Shown piece by piece: positions 1 to 6,968 of a stretch of 7,954 nucleotides of DNA (position 1 is its first letter; every line of letters begins with the position of its first letter). The notes beneath the pieces are model-generated. The model saw nothing but the letters and a program-made list of their open reading frames with translations, was not told the DNA's origin and made no database searches. The DNA is from Bathymodiolus brooksi thiotrophic gill symbiont (GTDB lineage Bacteria; Pseudomonadota; Gammaproteobacteria; PS1; Pseudothioglobaceae): assembly GCF_903642095.1 (NCBI RefSeq), contig NZ_CAHJWD020000126.1, positions 1-7,954 of the forward strand. Reading direction: 5' to 3'. Both the position numbers and the translations under genes were made by a program.

Positions 1-537
1 ATTAGATATAATTGCACTCTGTAACGCTCTGCTGGCATTTAAAATTGCCTCCTTGTCAGCAATATTTGGATTTTTGTAACTGCCGATTGGCGTATTGAAA
101 TAGCCTTTTGAGTTGACCCTATAGAGTCCGTTAAAACAGGTTTTATTAAGATAAATAAATCGTGTTGCTCGCTTTAATTTTGACAATGTTTTAAAATTAT
201 CCGATCTATCTAATTCTCTAGTTTGGTAATAGAATTCTTTATTATGATTTTCTTTGTAAACCCGTAGATTGGCAATTAACTTGCTGGGTTTTTCTTTAAC
301 AATATGGTAAGTGTTAATAAGTTCTGAATTTATATCAGAAATATATGCCTTCTTACCTTTTAACATTCCTCTTGAATAAAGTTCAAAAAATACTGCACCG
401 CCGCCTAAAAAAGGCTCGTGATAATTGTTAAATTCTGTTGGAAATTTAGAAAATAATTGTTCTATCAAGCCACGCTTTCCGCCTGCCCACTTTAAAAATG
501 GCTTGGCATAAGGTAGATTATTTTCAGGCTTTGACAT
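1..537 (-). CDS. dam: DNA adenine methyltransferase, Dam/D12 class (N-terminal part, cut by window edge)
   Basis: Encodes the first 179 residues of an S-adenosylmethionine-dependent N6-adenine DNA methyltransferase of the D12 (alpha-group) class, most likely acting on GATC. Seen directly: PFLKWAGGK at residues 13-21 (motif X, AdoMet binding), EPFLGGGAVFF at 41-51 (motif I, AdoMet binding), SDIN at 67-70 (motif II region), and the FIYLNKTCFNGLYR / FNTPIGSYKNP stretch at 127-157, which lines up with the Dam segment FLYLNRYGYNGL...FNVPFGRYKKP. The catalytic DPPY motif and the C-terminus lie beyond position 1, so activity cannot be judged. The ATG at 537 is the first start after topA and has only a poor ribosome binding site. 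The gene follows topA by 37 bp on the same strand with no terminator between, so it may be read from the dprA-smg-topA transcript. The G-rich motif I and insertions resemble restriction-associated GATC methylases (DpnM/MboI type) at least as much as the solitary enteric Dam; this is inference. Confidence 0.9.
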   Translation of the reverse strand, partial: MSKPENNLPYAKPFLKWAGGKRGLIEQLFSKFPTEFNNYHEPFLGGGAVFFELYSRGMLKGKKAYISDINSELINTYHIVKEKPSKLIANLRVYKENHNKEFYYQTRELDRSDNFKTLSKLKRATRFIYLNKTCFNGLYRVNSKGYFNTPIGSYKNPNIADKEAILNASRALQSAIISN

Positions 538-574
538 AGACCAGCATTGTGAAATAATTGTTTTAAATTTTAAT

Positions 575-2914
575 CTATTTCTTAACGACTTTCTTTTTCT
601 TTTTGGCTTTGGGCTTAGTTTTTGGCTTAATTTTACCAGAAACAGCTTTTTTACATTCTTCAAGGGTTAAGTCCGCGGGATCTTTGTCGCCGAAGACTTT
701 TTTGATGGTGATGTTTTTTTGACCTTTGCCTTTCTTTTTGCCGTTCCAGATGTAAGGGCCAAAGCGGCCGTTGAGGACTTGAATTTCGCTGTCGTCGAAG
801 GTTTTTATGATGCGTTCGGCATCGAATTTTTCTTTGGTGGCAATGAGTTCTAGGGCTTTTTCTAGGGTAACTTCTTCGGGGGTGTCTTCTTTGAGTGAGA
901 CATATTTTTTGCCGTATTGAATGTAGGGGCCGAAGCGGCCGTAGTTGGCTTTGATGGTGCCGAAGTTGTCGGTTTCGCCGACTGTGCGGGGCATATTGAA
1001 CAATTCTAGGGCTTCGTTAAGGGTAATGCTTTCAATGTCTAGTGAGCCTCTAAGTGAGGCGAAAACTGGTTTTTCTTCATCGTCTTTATGACCGATTTGG
1101 GCGAAGGCACCGTATCTGCCAAAGCGTACACTGACGGGTTTGCCACTTTTGGGGTCGGTGCCGAGTTCGCGCATGCCGTGGGTTTCTTCTCTGGAGATGT
1201 CGGCGGCATCTTCGATTTTTTGGTGAAAGGGTTCGTAAAAGTTTTTAACGACACCTTGCCATGGGACATTTTGTGTGGCAATGGTGTCAAAATCGCTTTC
1301 AAGTTTGGCGGTAAATTTATAATCAATAATGCTGTCAAAATATTTGACTAAAAAATCGGTGAGTAAGTAGGCAACATTGGTTGGGAACAGTTTGTTTTTT
1401 TCAGCGCCTGTTGTTTCGCTTGACTGTGATTGAATAATTTTTTTGTCTTTGATTTCAATCAACTGGTATTCGCGTTGGATGCCTTCTCTGGTTTCCTTGG
1501 TCACATAGTTTCTGTCTTGCACGGTAGATACCATGGTGGCGAATGTTGAGGGTCTGCCGATGCCCATTTCTTCGATTTTTTTCACTAGTGAGGCTTCGGT
1601 ATAACGAGGTTTGGCTCTTGAAAAACTTTGTTTGGCGGTAAAACTAAACAGATTTAAAATATCACCTTGATTTAGATTTGGTAATAATTTATCTTCTGCA
1701 GATAGGTAATCGTAAACCCTTAAAAATCCCGGAAATACCAGCACTTCGCCGTTGGCAATAAAGTTTTCAGCACGGCTGGAAATACCGATTTTAATTTGTG
1801 TTTTTTGCAATTTAGCATCGCTCATTTGCGAAGCGAGGGTGCGCTTGTAAATGAGTGTATAAAGTTTGGCTGCTTGGACTTCCAAGCCAAGAATTTCTGG
1901 CTTGCTTAGGTCGGTTGGGCGAATGGCTTCGTGTGCCTCTTGTGCACCTGCATCTTTGGTTTTAAACCGTCTTACTTCGTGATAATCACTGCCAAATTTT
2001 TGTTCAATAACTTTGCCAGCCGCTTCAATGGCTGTTTCTGACAAGGTAAATGAGTCTGTTCTCATGTAAGTAATAGCGCCTTCACGGTATAGATTTTGCG
2101 CCAGTGTCATTGTTTGTTTTACAGAAAAACCTAATTTTTGCGAGGCTTCTTGTTGTAGTGTGGAGGTGATAAAAGGGGGCTTGGGTGAGCGTTTTGATGG
2201 TTTTTCTTCAATTGAAGATACGCTTAATGTTGCTGTTAAAAGGGCAGTAGAAAATGCCAGTGCTTCGTCTTTGCTAACAAAGTCTTTGCTGAGTTTTACT
2301 TCAACAATTTTGCCTGCATTATTGGACAATTCTGCTTTAATTTTATAAGTGCTTTCGGCAATATGGTCGCTAATTTCTCGCTCTCTTTCAACAACTAAAC
2401 GCATTACTGGGGATTGAACACGCCCTGCTGAACGAGCACCTGAAATTTTGCGCCATAAAACGGGCGAAATTTCAAAACCTACTAATCTGTCAATAATACG
2501 GCGTGCTTGCTGGGCATCTACCAGTTGATAATCAACCGTTCTAGGCTTGACAATGGCGTTAGTAATAGCCCCTTTGGTAATTTCATGAAAAACAATTCTT
2601 GGGGTGTCTTTGGGCAGGTCTAATGCTTTTAACAAATGCCAAGCAATGGCTTCTCCCTCACGATCCTCATCCGTTGCGAGGTAAATTGTATCAGCGGCTT
2701 TTGCGGCTTTGCGTAATTCTGTAACGACTTTCTTTTTATCTGCGGTAACTTCATAGGTCGGCTCAAAATTATTTTCAATATCAATGCCCATATTCTTCTT
2801 AGGCATATCACGAATATGCCCAATACTGGATTTAACACTAAAATCTTTTCCTAAAAACTTCTCAATAGTTTTGGCTTTGGCAGGGGACTCAACAATAACA
2901 AGATTTTTTGCCAT
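575..2914 (-). CDS. topA: DNA topoisomerase I (type IA), zinc-finger-free form
   Basis: Relaxes negative supercoils by cutting one strand through a 5'-phosphotyrosine link; cytoplasmic, nucleoid-associated. Numbering from the ATG at 2914 (779 residues): Toprim domain from about residue 3 to 115 with the catalytic Glu9 in VIVESPAKAKTIEKFLG and the metal-binding DEDREGEAIAWH (Asp82, Asp84, Glu86); catalytic Tyr283 in ITYMRTDS; AQEAHEAIRPTD near 324-335; MGIGRPSTFA near 450-459. The C-terminus has three repeats of the GRFGPYI type (about 584-644, 651-694, 702-757) and a lysine-rich tail (759-779). There are no Cys4 zinc ribbons: the only cysteine is near residue 754, unlike E. coli TopA (865 residues). 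An in-frame GTG one codon earlier (2917) is a possible start; the ATG is preferred because it forms TGATG with the smg stop, implying translational coupling. It is downstream of dprA and smg and upstream of dam. Confidence 0.97.
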   Translation of the reverse strand: MAKNLVIVESPAKAKTIEKFLGKDFSVKSSIGHIRDMPKKNMGIDIENNFEPTYEVTADKKKVVTELRKAAKAADTIYLATDEDREGEAIAWHLLKALDLPKDTPRIVFHEITKGAITNAIVKPRTVDYQLVDAQQARRIIDRLVGFEISPVLWRKISGARSAGRVQSPVMRLVVEREREISDHIAESTYKIKAELSNNAGKIVEVKLSKDFVSKDEALAFSTALLTATLSVSSIEEKPSKRSPKPPFITSTLQQEASQKLGFSVKQTMTLAQNLYREGAITYMRTDSFTLSETAIEAAGKVIEQKFGSDYHEVRRFKTKDAGAQEAHEAIRPTDLSKPEILGLEVQAAKLYTLIYKRTLASQMSDAKLQKTQIKIGISSRAENFIANGEVLVFPGFLRVYDYLSAEDKLLPNLNQGDILNLFSFTAKQSFSRAKPRYTEASLVKKIEEMGIGRPSTFATMVSTVQDRNYVTKETREGIQREYQLIEIKDKKIIQSQSSETTGAEKNKLFPTNVAYLLTDFLVKYFDSIIDYKFTAKLESDFDTIATQNVPWQGVVKNFYEPFHQKIEDAADISREETHGMRELGTDPKSGKPVSVRFGRYGAFAQIGHKDDEEKPVFASLRGSLDIESITLNEALELFNMPRTVGETDNFGTIKANYGRFGPYIQYGKKYVSLKEDTPEEVTLEKALELIATKEKFDAERIIKTFDDSEIQVLNGRFGPYIWNGKKKGKGQKNITIKKVFGDKDPADLTLEECKKAVSGKIKPKTKPKAKKKKKVVKK
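751..942 (-). repeat. Direct repeat inside topA encoding successive C-terminal GRFGPYI motifs
   Basis: The 21-bp segments at 751-771 and 922-942 match at 19 of 21 positions and lie exactly 57 codons apart. Both encode the core of the topoisomerase C-terminal repeat (GRFGPYI). A third, more diverged copy (GRYGAFAQIG) lies around 1104-1125. This is protein-level repetition within topA and not a separate DNA element, although the near-identity could allow slippage or recombination between copies. Confidence 0.75.
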
Positions 2915-3405
2915 CACTGAACCGTGTAATTATCGTCAGGAGACATAATAGACTCTAACCATTGGGGGGAAATTTCTTGATCACTGCTATTACCAAGCAC
3001 CATCATAACCACCCATTTTAGGTCATCTAAAGACAGGGTAGCGTCATTGAGGGACATAACTTGGTCAATAATCATTTCACGCTGGTTAGCGTCTACTTGC
3101 CCTATGTTTTCCATAAATAACAGGAAGCCACGAGACCTTGCATTAAGCTTTGATTTTTCATCACTGCTATAAATACGCATACCGCCATTAGAATGACCGG
3201 ACAACTGAATACTACCATCCTGCAAAGTGGCAATATTCTCTAGCCAACTGAGTGCTTTATCAATCCGTGCAACCTCAAAGCCAGCATCTGAAAGACGCGC
3301 TTTAAGAGTAATGTCGTCAATTTCGTTAACTTCTTCCTCTGTTACTTCAAATAGATAATCAAACATATATGTCAGCACATCAAGAATATTATTATTATTT
3401 GTCAT
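2914..3405 (-). CDS. smg: Smg family protein (DUF494)
   Basis: A 163-residue acidic cytoplasmic protein of the Smg/DUF494 family (E. coli Smg is 157 residues). The molecular role is unknown; the family is recognised by conservation and by its place between dprA and topA. Seen: an N-terminal helix-rich part resembling FDVLMYLFETY (ILDVLTYMFDYLFE, 7-20), DAGFEVARIDKALSWLENIA at 40-59, MRIYSSDE at 76-83, ARSRGFLLFME at 89-99 and LDDLKWVVMMVL at 126-137, all in the order and spacing of the family. The ATG at 3405 has a GAGG Shine-Dalgarno five bases upstream, and that GAGG overlaps the dprA stop codon. Its own TGA stop overlaps the topA ATG by one base. An unusual short run of four Asn follows the initiator Met-Thr. 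The family assignment is firm; no function should be read into it. Confidence 0.93.
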   Translation of the reverse strand: MTNNNNILDVLTYMFDYLFEVTEEEVNEIDDITLKARLSDAGFEVARIDKALSWLENIATLQDGSIQLSGHSNGGMRIYSSDEKSKLNARSRGFLLFMENIGQVDANQREMIIDQVMSLNDATLSLDDLKWVVMMVLGNSSDQEISPQWLESIMSPDDNYTVQ

Positions 3406-3409
3406 AAAA

Positions 3410-3415
3410 ACCTCA
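3410..3415 (-). promoter_or_regulatory. Shine-Dalgarno of smg embedded in the dprA stop codon
   Basis: On the minus strand the dprA stop TGA continues as TGAGG, so the GAGG ribosome binding site of smg uses the last bases of dprA and sits five bases before the smg ATG. A ribosome terminating dprA is placed directly on the smg initiation region, which argues for translational coupling and supports the chosen smg start. Confidence 0.75.
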
Positions 3416-4516
3416 TTTAGTTAGCACATAGCCAGAGCCATTAATCTTTACCGCCTTGTGTTTAAGCTCTAATAAAAGCAGCTCTTGTGTAATGACTTGT
3501 GGGCTCAAGTTACTTTTTTCAACCATTTCATCAATGCTAATGGCATCATAACTTAAGTATTTTAATAGCACAGAGGGGTGGTCGTTAAACTCTTTTTTAG
3601 AATTTTTAGAAATAACTGAATTATTCTTTTGTATCGGCAAATTAAGTTGCAATTCATCAAGAATATCATCGGTATTTTCTACCAATTTTGCCCCTTGCTT
3701 AATGAGCTGATGGCATCCTTGTGATAGGGGGTTGTGGATTGAACTTGGAATGGCAAATACCTCTTTCCCCTGATCAGCTGCAAGTTTTGCGGTAATCATT
3801 GTGCCACTTTTAATGCTAGCCTCAACCACTAAAGTGCCTAAACTTAGAGCACTAATAATGCGATTACGCCTTGGAAAATTATTTGCCAATGGCGAAGTAC
3901 CAATACAAAATTCAGAAATAAGCGCCCCTTTGGTTGAGATTTGATGTGCCAAAGATTTGTGTTTTGCTGGGTAAATTCTGTCCAATCCAGTGCCACAAAC
4001 GGCGATGGTTTGTGCATCTGCCTCCAAAGCACCAATATGTGCACTGGCATCAATTCCACTTGCCATACCAGAGATAATAACAATGTCTAAGCGTGCCAAT
4101 GATTGAGCAAAATCATAGGCATTTTGTGTGCCACCAGCACTTGGATTGCGACTGCCAACAATCGCCAGTTGTGGTTTTGATAAACAAGCAACATCACCTC
4201 TAACATACAAGACTGGTGGCGGGTCAATGATGGTTTTGAGTTGCTCGGGATAGTCTTTGTCAATCAAAGTGAGAATGTGGCAACCATCAGTTTGCATCCA
4301 ATCAAGGTCGGCTTGCACCAGTGAAGTATCGTTTTGTGTCAAAAACTTTAGCGTTTCTTGACGGAACAAACCACTTTTTTTACGCTCAGATTCAGATGCC
4401 AAAAATACCGCTTCAGGAGTTTCAAAAATTTTAAGTATTTTATAAAAAGTTCGTGTGCCAACACGAGGTGCTTTCAATAGCATTAACCAATAAACTAAAT
4501 CCATTCTGTCTTTCAT
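3413..4516 (-). CDS. dprA: DNA processing protein DprA/Smf
   Basis: Binds single-stranded DNA entering by natural transformation and loads RecA onto it; cytoplasmic. The 367-residue protein has the usual three parts: a helical N-terminal region (about 1-75), a Rossmann-like core (about 80-285), and a C-terminal winged-helix segment (about 310-367). Core motifs seen: LAIVGSRNPSAGG at 117-129, SGMASGIDASAH at 149-160, AVCGTGLDRIYP at 172-183, NFPRRNRIIS at 213-222, and VVEASIKSGTMITAKLAADQG from 230. The length is typical of gammaproteobacterial DprA. The ATG at 4516 has AAGGA very close (two bases) upstream; Met5 (ATG at 4504) is an alternative start. It is first in the dprA-smg-topA operon and divergent from rpmH. 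DprA is widespread in species not known to be competent, so its presence alone does not prove transformability. Confidence 0.96.
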   Translation of the reverse strand: MKDRMDLVYWLMLLKAPRVGTRTFYKILKIFETPEAVFLASESERKKSGLFRQETLKFLTQNDTSLVQADLDWMQTDGCHILTLIDKDYPEQLKTIIDPPPVLYVRGDVACLSKPQLAIVGSRNPSAGGTQNAYDFAQSLARLDIVIISGMASGIDASAHIGALEADAQTIAVCGTGLDRIYPAKHKSLAHQISTKGALISEFCIGTSPLANNFPRRNRIISALSLGTLVVEASIKSGTMITAKLAADQGKEVFAIPSSIHNPLSQGCHQLIKQGAKLVENTDDILDELQLNLPIQKNNSVISKNSKKEFNDHPSVLLKYLSYDAISIDEMVEKSNLSPQVITQELLLLELKHKAVKINGSGYVLTK

Positions 4517-4543
4517 ATTCCTTCAAGGGAGCCGCTATTTTTC

Positions 4544-4552
4544 ATTGTAACA
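4544..4552 (-). promoter_or_regulatory. Candidate extended -10 promoter for dprA-smg-topA
   Basis: Read on the minus strand, the intergenic region contains TGTTACAAT, which fits an extended -10 (TGn followed by TACAAT, 5 of 6 consensus bases). No good -35 hexamer lies at the usual spacing, which is compatible with an extended -10 promoter. A start near 4537 would give a leader of about 20 nt before the dprA ATG. Confidence 0.4.
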
Positions 4553-4578
4553 TCAATATGGTGTTTGAGTGGATATTA

Positions 4579-4587
4579 TGGTAAAAT
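4579..4587 (+). promoter_or_regulatory. Candidate extended -10 promoter for rpmH-rnpA-yidD-yidC
   Basis: TGGTAAAAT on the plus strand fits an extended -10 (TGn followed by TAAAAT, 5 of 6 consensus bases). A start near 4594 gives a leader of about 24 nt before the rpmH ATG. No convincing -35 exists at 16-18 bp. It lies about 30 bp from the opposing candidate for dprA, so the two promoters would share a compact control region. A purine-containing GTGAG about nine bases before the ATG is the best ribosome binding site for rpmH. Confidence 0.45.
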
Positions 4588-4617
4588 GTCCCCTTTATTT
4601 ATTTGTGAGTTAGAATT

Positions 4618-4758
4618 ATGCACCAAAAAAGAACCTTTCAGCCTAGTGTCATTAAGCGCAAACGCACCCACGGTTTTAGATCAAGAATGAGCACCAAATC
4701 AGGTCGTGCAGTTATCAACGCTCGCAGAAGAAAAGGACGCAAACGCTTAGCCGCCTAA
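4618..4758 (+). CDS. rpmH: 50S ribosomal protein L34
   Basis: A 46-residue, strongly basic protein of the large ribosomal subunit. The sequence has the L34 hallmark [18 protein letters not shown] at about residues 4-21, then RMSTKSGR and an Arg/Lys-rich end ([10 protein letters not shown]). E. coli L34 is also 46 residues, but here the N-terminus carries two extra residues (MHQ before KRTF) and the C-terminus is correspondingly shorter. No closer start codon exists, so the ATG at 4618 is secure. It is the first gene of the plus-strand operon. Its TAA stop overlaps the rnpA ATG by one base (TAATG), the usual close linkage of L34 with the RNase P protein. Confidence 0.97.
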   Translation: MHQKRTFQPSVIKRKRTHGFRSRMSTKSGRAVINARRRKGRKRLAA

Positions 4759-5099
4759 TGTCTTTTAGGTTAATGCGTAACGCTAAACTTCTTAAACCCA
4801 GTGAATACAGCACCGTTTTTAAAGGTGGGAAAATGGCAAGAGGAAAATATTGGCAAGTCATTGCAAAACCATTAGAAGCGTCAAAACCAAAATTGGGATT
4901 AGCCATTTCGAAAAAAATACACCGTTTAGCGGTGGATAGAAATCGATTCAAACGCATTGCCAGAGAGACCTTTAGACTAGAGCAACAACAATTAGACAAT
5001 TGGGGGTTTGTGGTAATGGTAAGAAAATCAAAATCGGTAAAAAATCCCGTTTTATCAGCAGAATTACTAGATTTATTCAAAAAAGTGGTCAAAAAATAA
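4758..5099 (+). CDS. rnpA: Ribonuclease P protein component
   Basis: Protein subunit of RNase P, which together with the catalytic RNA (not in this window) removes 5' leaders from pre-tRNAs. The 113-residue length is typical. Seen: [14 protein letters not shown] at 11-24, [14 protein letters not shown] at 46-59 and the diagnostic basic signature [10 protein letters not shown] at 61-70 (the RNR motif that contacts the RNA). The ATG at 4758 shares its A with the rpmH stop. Met6 (4773), with AGG three bases upstream, is a credible alternative start, and the extra five residues are not needed for the family fold. The stop codon overlaps the yidD start in the same TAATG manner, so rpmH, rnpA and yidD look translationally coupled. 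Confidence 0.97.
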   Translation: MSFRLMRNAKLLKPSEYSTVFKGGKMARGKYWQVIAKPLEASKPKLGLAISKKIHRLAVDRNRFKRIARETFRLEQQQLDNWGFVVMVRKSKSVKNPVLSAELLDLFKKVVKK

Positions 5100-5323
5100 T
5101 GCGCTATTTACTCCTAATTCCCATTAAATTTTATCAGTTGTTTATCAGCCCTTTGCTAGGGGCTAATTGTCGCTTTAACCCAACCTGCTCTCAATATTCC
5201 TATGACGCTGTGCAAGAACACGGCTTTTTCAAAGGCTTAATTTTGAGCATCAAACGCATTGGCAAATGCCACCCTTGGCACGAGGGCGGTTTTGACCCAG
5301 TACCCAAAAAACATACACATTAA
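5099..5323 (+). CDS. yidD: Membrane protein insertion efficiency factor YidD
   Basis: Small inner-membrane-associated protein thought to help YidC-dependent insertion. The 74-residue protein has an N-terminal amphipathic/hydrophobic segment (about 1-20), then the family pattern: [18 protein letters not shown] (17-34), [19 protein letters not shown] (42-60) and GGFDPVP (63-69). Conserved cysteines are at 24, 30 and 57. The reading frame stays open upstream to 5000 inside rnpA, but the ATG at 5099 is chosen because it overlaps the rnpA stop as TAATG and the family starts only a few residues before the hydrophobic segment. It is somewhat shorter than E. coli YidD (85 residues), lacking part of both ends. 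yidC follows after 17 bp. Confidence 0.95.
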   Translation: MRYLLLIPIKFYQLFISPLLGANCRFNPTCSQYSYDAVQEHGFFKGLILSIKRIGKCHPWHEGGFDPVPKKHTH

Positions 5324-5340
5324 CTAGGTATTTTATAATC

Positions 5341-6954
5341 ATGAATAATCAGAAATTATTTTTAAGCATTGCCATTTTTCTAACCGTTTTCTTGCTTTGG
5401 GATAAGTGGAAAATTACAAACACAGTTGATGCCAATGGCAATGTTGTGCGAAAATCTGAAATTATTTTGGACACGCCAGCACAAAATGTTGATGTGCCCA
5501 CACTTAACACCCAAGGCCCAGAACTTGATTTACCCACACCAAATCTTACTCAAAAGCACGACTTTACCACAGTAACAACCGATTTACTCACCGTTGAAAT
5601 CAGCCACAAAGGCGGCACTATTCAGAACACTCTTTTAAATGCATTCCCTGTAGAAATAGGCAGTAAAGATAAGTTTCAATTATTAAGTGCCAATCCAAAC
5701 GCATTATTTCAAGCACAAAGTGGCTTAGCATCGCGTGATAATTTGTTGCCAACGCATTTGTCTGATTTTAGTTCAATCAATAAAAATTACCAATTGTCCG
5801 CAGATAAATTGGTTGTGCCATTGACTTGGCAAGGCAAAGACGGCATACAGGTAACTAAAAATTTCCATTTCAAACGGGGCAGTTATGTGGTCGGAGTGGA
5901 TTATCAAATTACCAATAATTCCAATCAATCTATCCCCGTTAAGCCTTATGTGCGTTTAAGTCGCCATGCCATTGACCAGTCAAATATTATGATGCCGACT
6001 TTTACGGGCGGTATTGTGTATGACAAAGCAACACACAGTGTGAAAAAAAATGATTTTGAAGATTGGGATGAGTTTGGCAAACAGCAAGCACAAGGCGGCT
6101 GGATGGCAATGGTGCAACAATATTTTATGGCAGCATGGATTCCAAATCAAAGCCAATCGCAAAACTTTTCTGCCAGCAACAACAACAGTATTTATAAATT
6201 AACCAACGCCAACCAGCAAACCAATGTGGCGGCTAACAGCAGTGCAACCCTTGAACTCAATCAGTTGTATGTTGGCCCCAAAGAGCATGACAAGATTGAA
6301 AAAATAGCAAAAGGATTGAACTACACGCTAGATTACGGCTGGTTAGATATTTTGGCAGACCCTTTGTCTTGGGGTATTCATAAAATTAACGATTTTGTTG
6401 GCAGTTGGGGCTGGTCAATTATTATCATCACACTGTTGATTAAGTTGGCCTTTTATCCACTGAGTGAAAAATCATACCGCTCAATGGCAGGCATGAGAAA
6501 ACTAGCCCCAAGATTGGCAAAACTCAAAGAAGTTTATGGCGATGACAAGCAAAAAATGGGTCAAAAAACCATGGAATTGTATCGGAAGGAAAAAATCAAC
6601 CCTGCCTCTGGTTGTTTGCCTATTATGGTGCAAATCCCCGTATTCATCGCCTTTTATTGGATGTTATTAGACACCGTTGAATTACGCCAAACCGCATTCT
6701 GGTGGATGTCCGATTTATCCGCCATGGATCCTTACTACATTTTGCCAGTCATTATGGGCATCTCTATGTTTGTGCAACAAAAACTCAACCCACCGCCCCC
6801 CGACCCAATGCAAGCTAAAATTATGATGACATTGCCATTTCTATTTACCGTTATGTTCTTATGGTTTCCTTCTGGATTGGTGCTTTATTGGGTGTTTAAC
6901 AATGTTTTATCCATTGCCCAACAATATACAATTAACAAGCGTATCAACGGCTAG
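5341..6954 (+). CDS. yidC: Membrane protein insertase YidC
   Basis: Inner-membrane insertase of the YidC/Oxa1/Alb3 family, acting alone or with SecYEG. At 537 residues it is full length for the gammaproteobacterial form. Seen: N-terminal signal-anchor helix (about 4-21), a Pro/Thr/Asn-rich linker, the large periplasmic domain (about 75-335), then the conserved insertase core: TM2 around 355-373, the cytoplasmic coiled C1 region (380-420), and further helices around 425-446, 465-480 and 494-525. Core signatures include INPASGCLPIMVQIPVFIAFYW (419-440), DLSAMDPYYILP and FLWFPSGLVLYWVFNN. The positive groove residue (Arg366 in E. coli) is Lys368 in IIIITLLIKLAFYPL; Lys is also normal in pseudomonad YidC. 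The ATG at 5341 has only a weak AGGT 11 bases upstream. The gene ends 14 bp before the dioxygenase start. Confidence 0.98.
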   Translation: MNNQKLFLSIAIFLTVFLLWDKWKITNTVDANGNVVRKSEIILDTPAQNVDVPTLNTQGPELDLPTPNLTQKHDFTTVTTDLLTVEISHKGGTIQNTLLNAFPVEIGSKDKFQLLSANPNALFQAQSGLASRDNLLPTHLSDFSSINKNYQLSADKLVVPLTWQGKDGIQVTKNFHFKRGSYVVGVDYQITNNSNQSIPVKPYVRLSRHAIDQSNIMMPTFTGGIVYDKATHSVKKNDFEDWDEFGKQQAQGGWMAMVQQYFMAAWIPNQSQSQNFSASNNNSIYKLTNANQQTNVAANSSATLELNQLYVGPKEHDKIEKIAKGLNYTLDYGWLDILADPLSWGIHKINDFVGSWGWSIIIITLLIKLAFYPLSEKSYRSMAGMRKLAPRLAKLKEVYGDDKQKMGQKTMELYRKEKINPASGCLPIMVQIPVFIAFYWMLLDTVELRQTAFWWMSDLSAMDPYYILPVIMGISMFVQQKLNPPPPDPMQAKIMMTLPFLFTVMFLWFPSGLVLYWVFNNVLSIAQQYTINKRING

Positions 6955-6968
6955 TTTGTCTTGGTCTT

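Noticed and set aside
538..574. Possible terminator between topA and dam
   Set aside because: The 37-bp gap is AT-rich but shows no stem-loop, so read-through into dam is the simpler reading.
4565..4587. TTGAGT as a -35 paired with TAAAAT for rpmH
   Set aside because: The spacer is only 11 bp, too short for a sigma-70 promoter. The extended -10 reading explains the site better.
4715..5092. 125-residue antisense open frame opposite rnpA
   Set aside because: It is opposite a well-supported conserved gene, and its product looks like a reversed basic protein without known motifs.
5000..5098. Longer 107-residue version of YidD starting inside rnpA
   Set aside because: The extra 33 residues are basic rnpA sequence read in another frame, with no YidD character. 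The TAATG start at 5099 fits the family.
5334..5339. Perfect TATAAT just before the yidC ATG as a promoter
   Set aside because: The start site would fall inside yidC, and the bases at the -35 position (ACATAC) do not resemble TTGACA. Chance match in AT-rich DNA within an operon.
6421..6480. Lys368 in place of the E. coli Arg366 in the YidC groove as a lost key residue
   Set aside because: Lysine at this place is normal in pseudomonad and many other YidC proteins, so the positive charge is kept.
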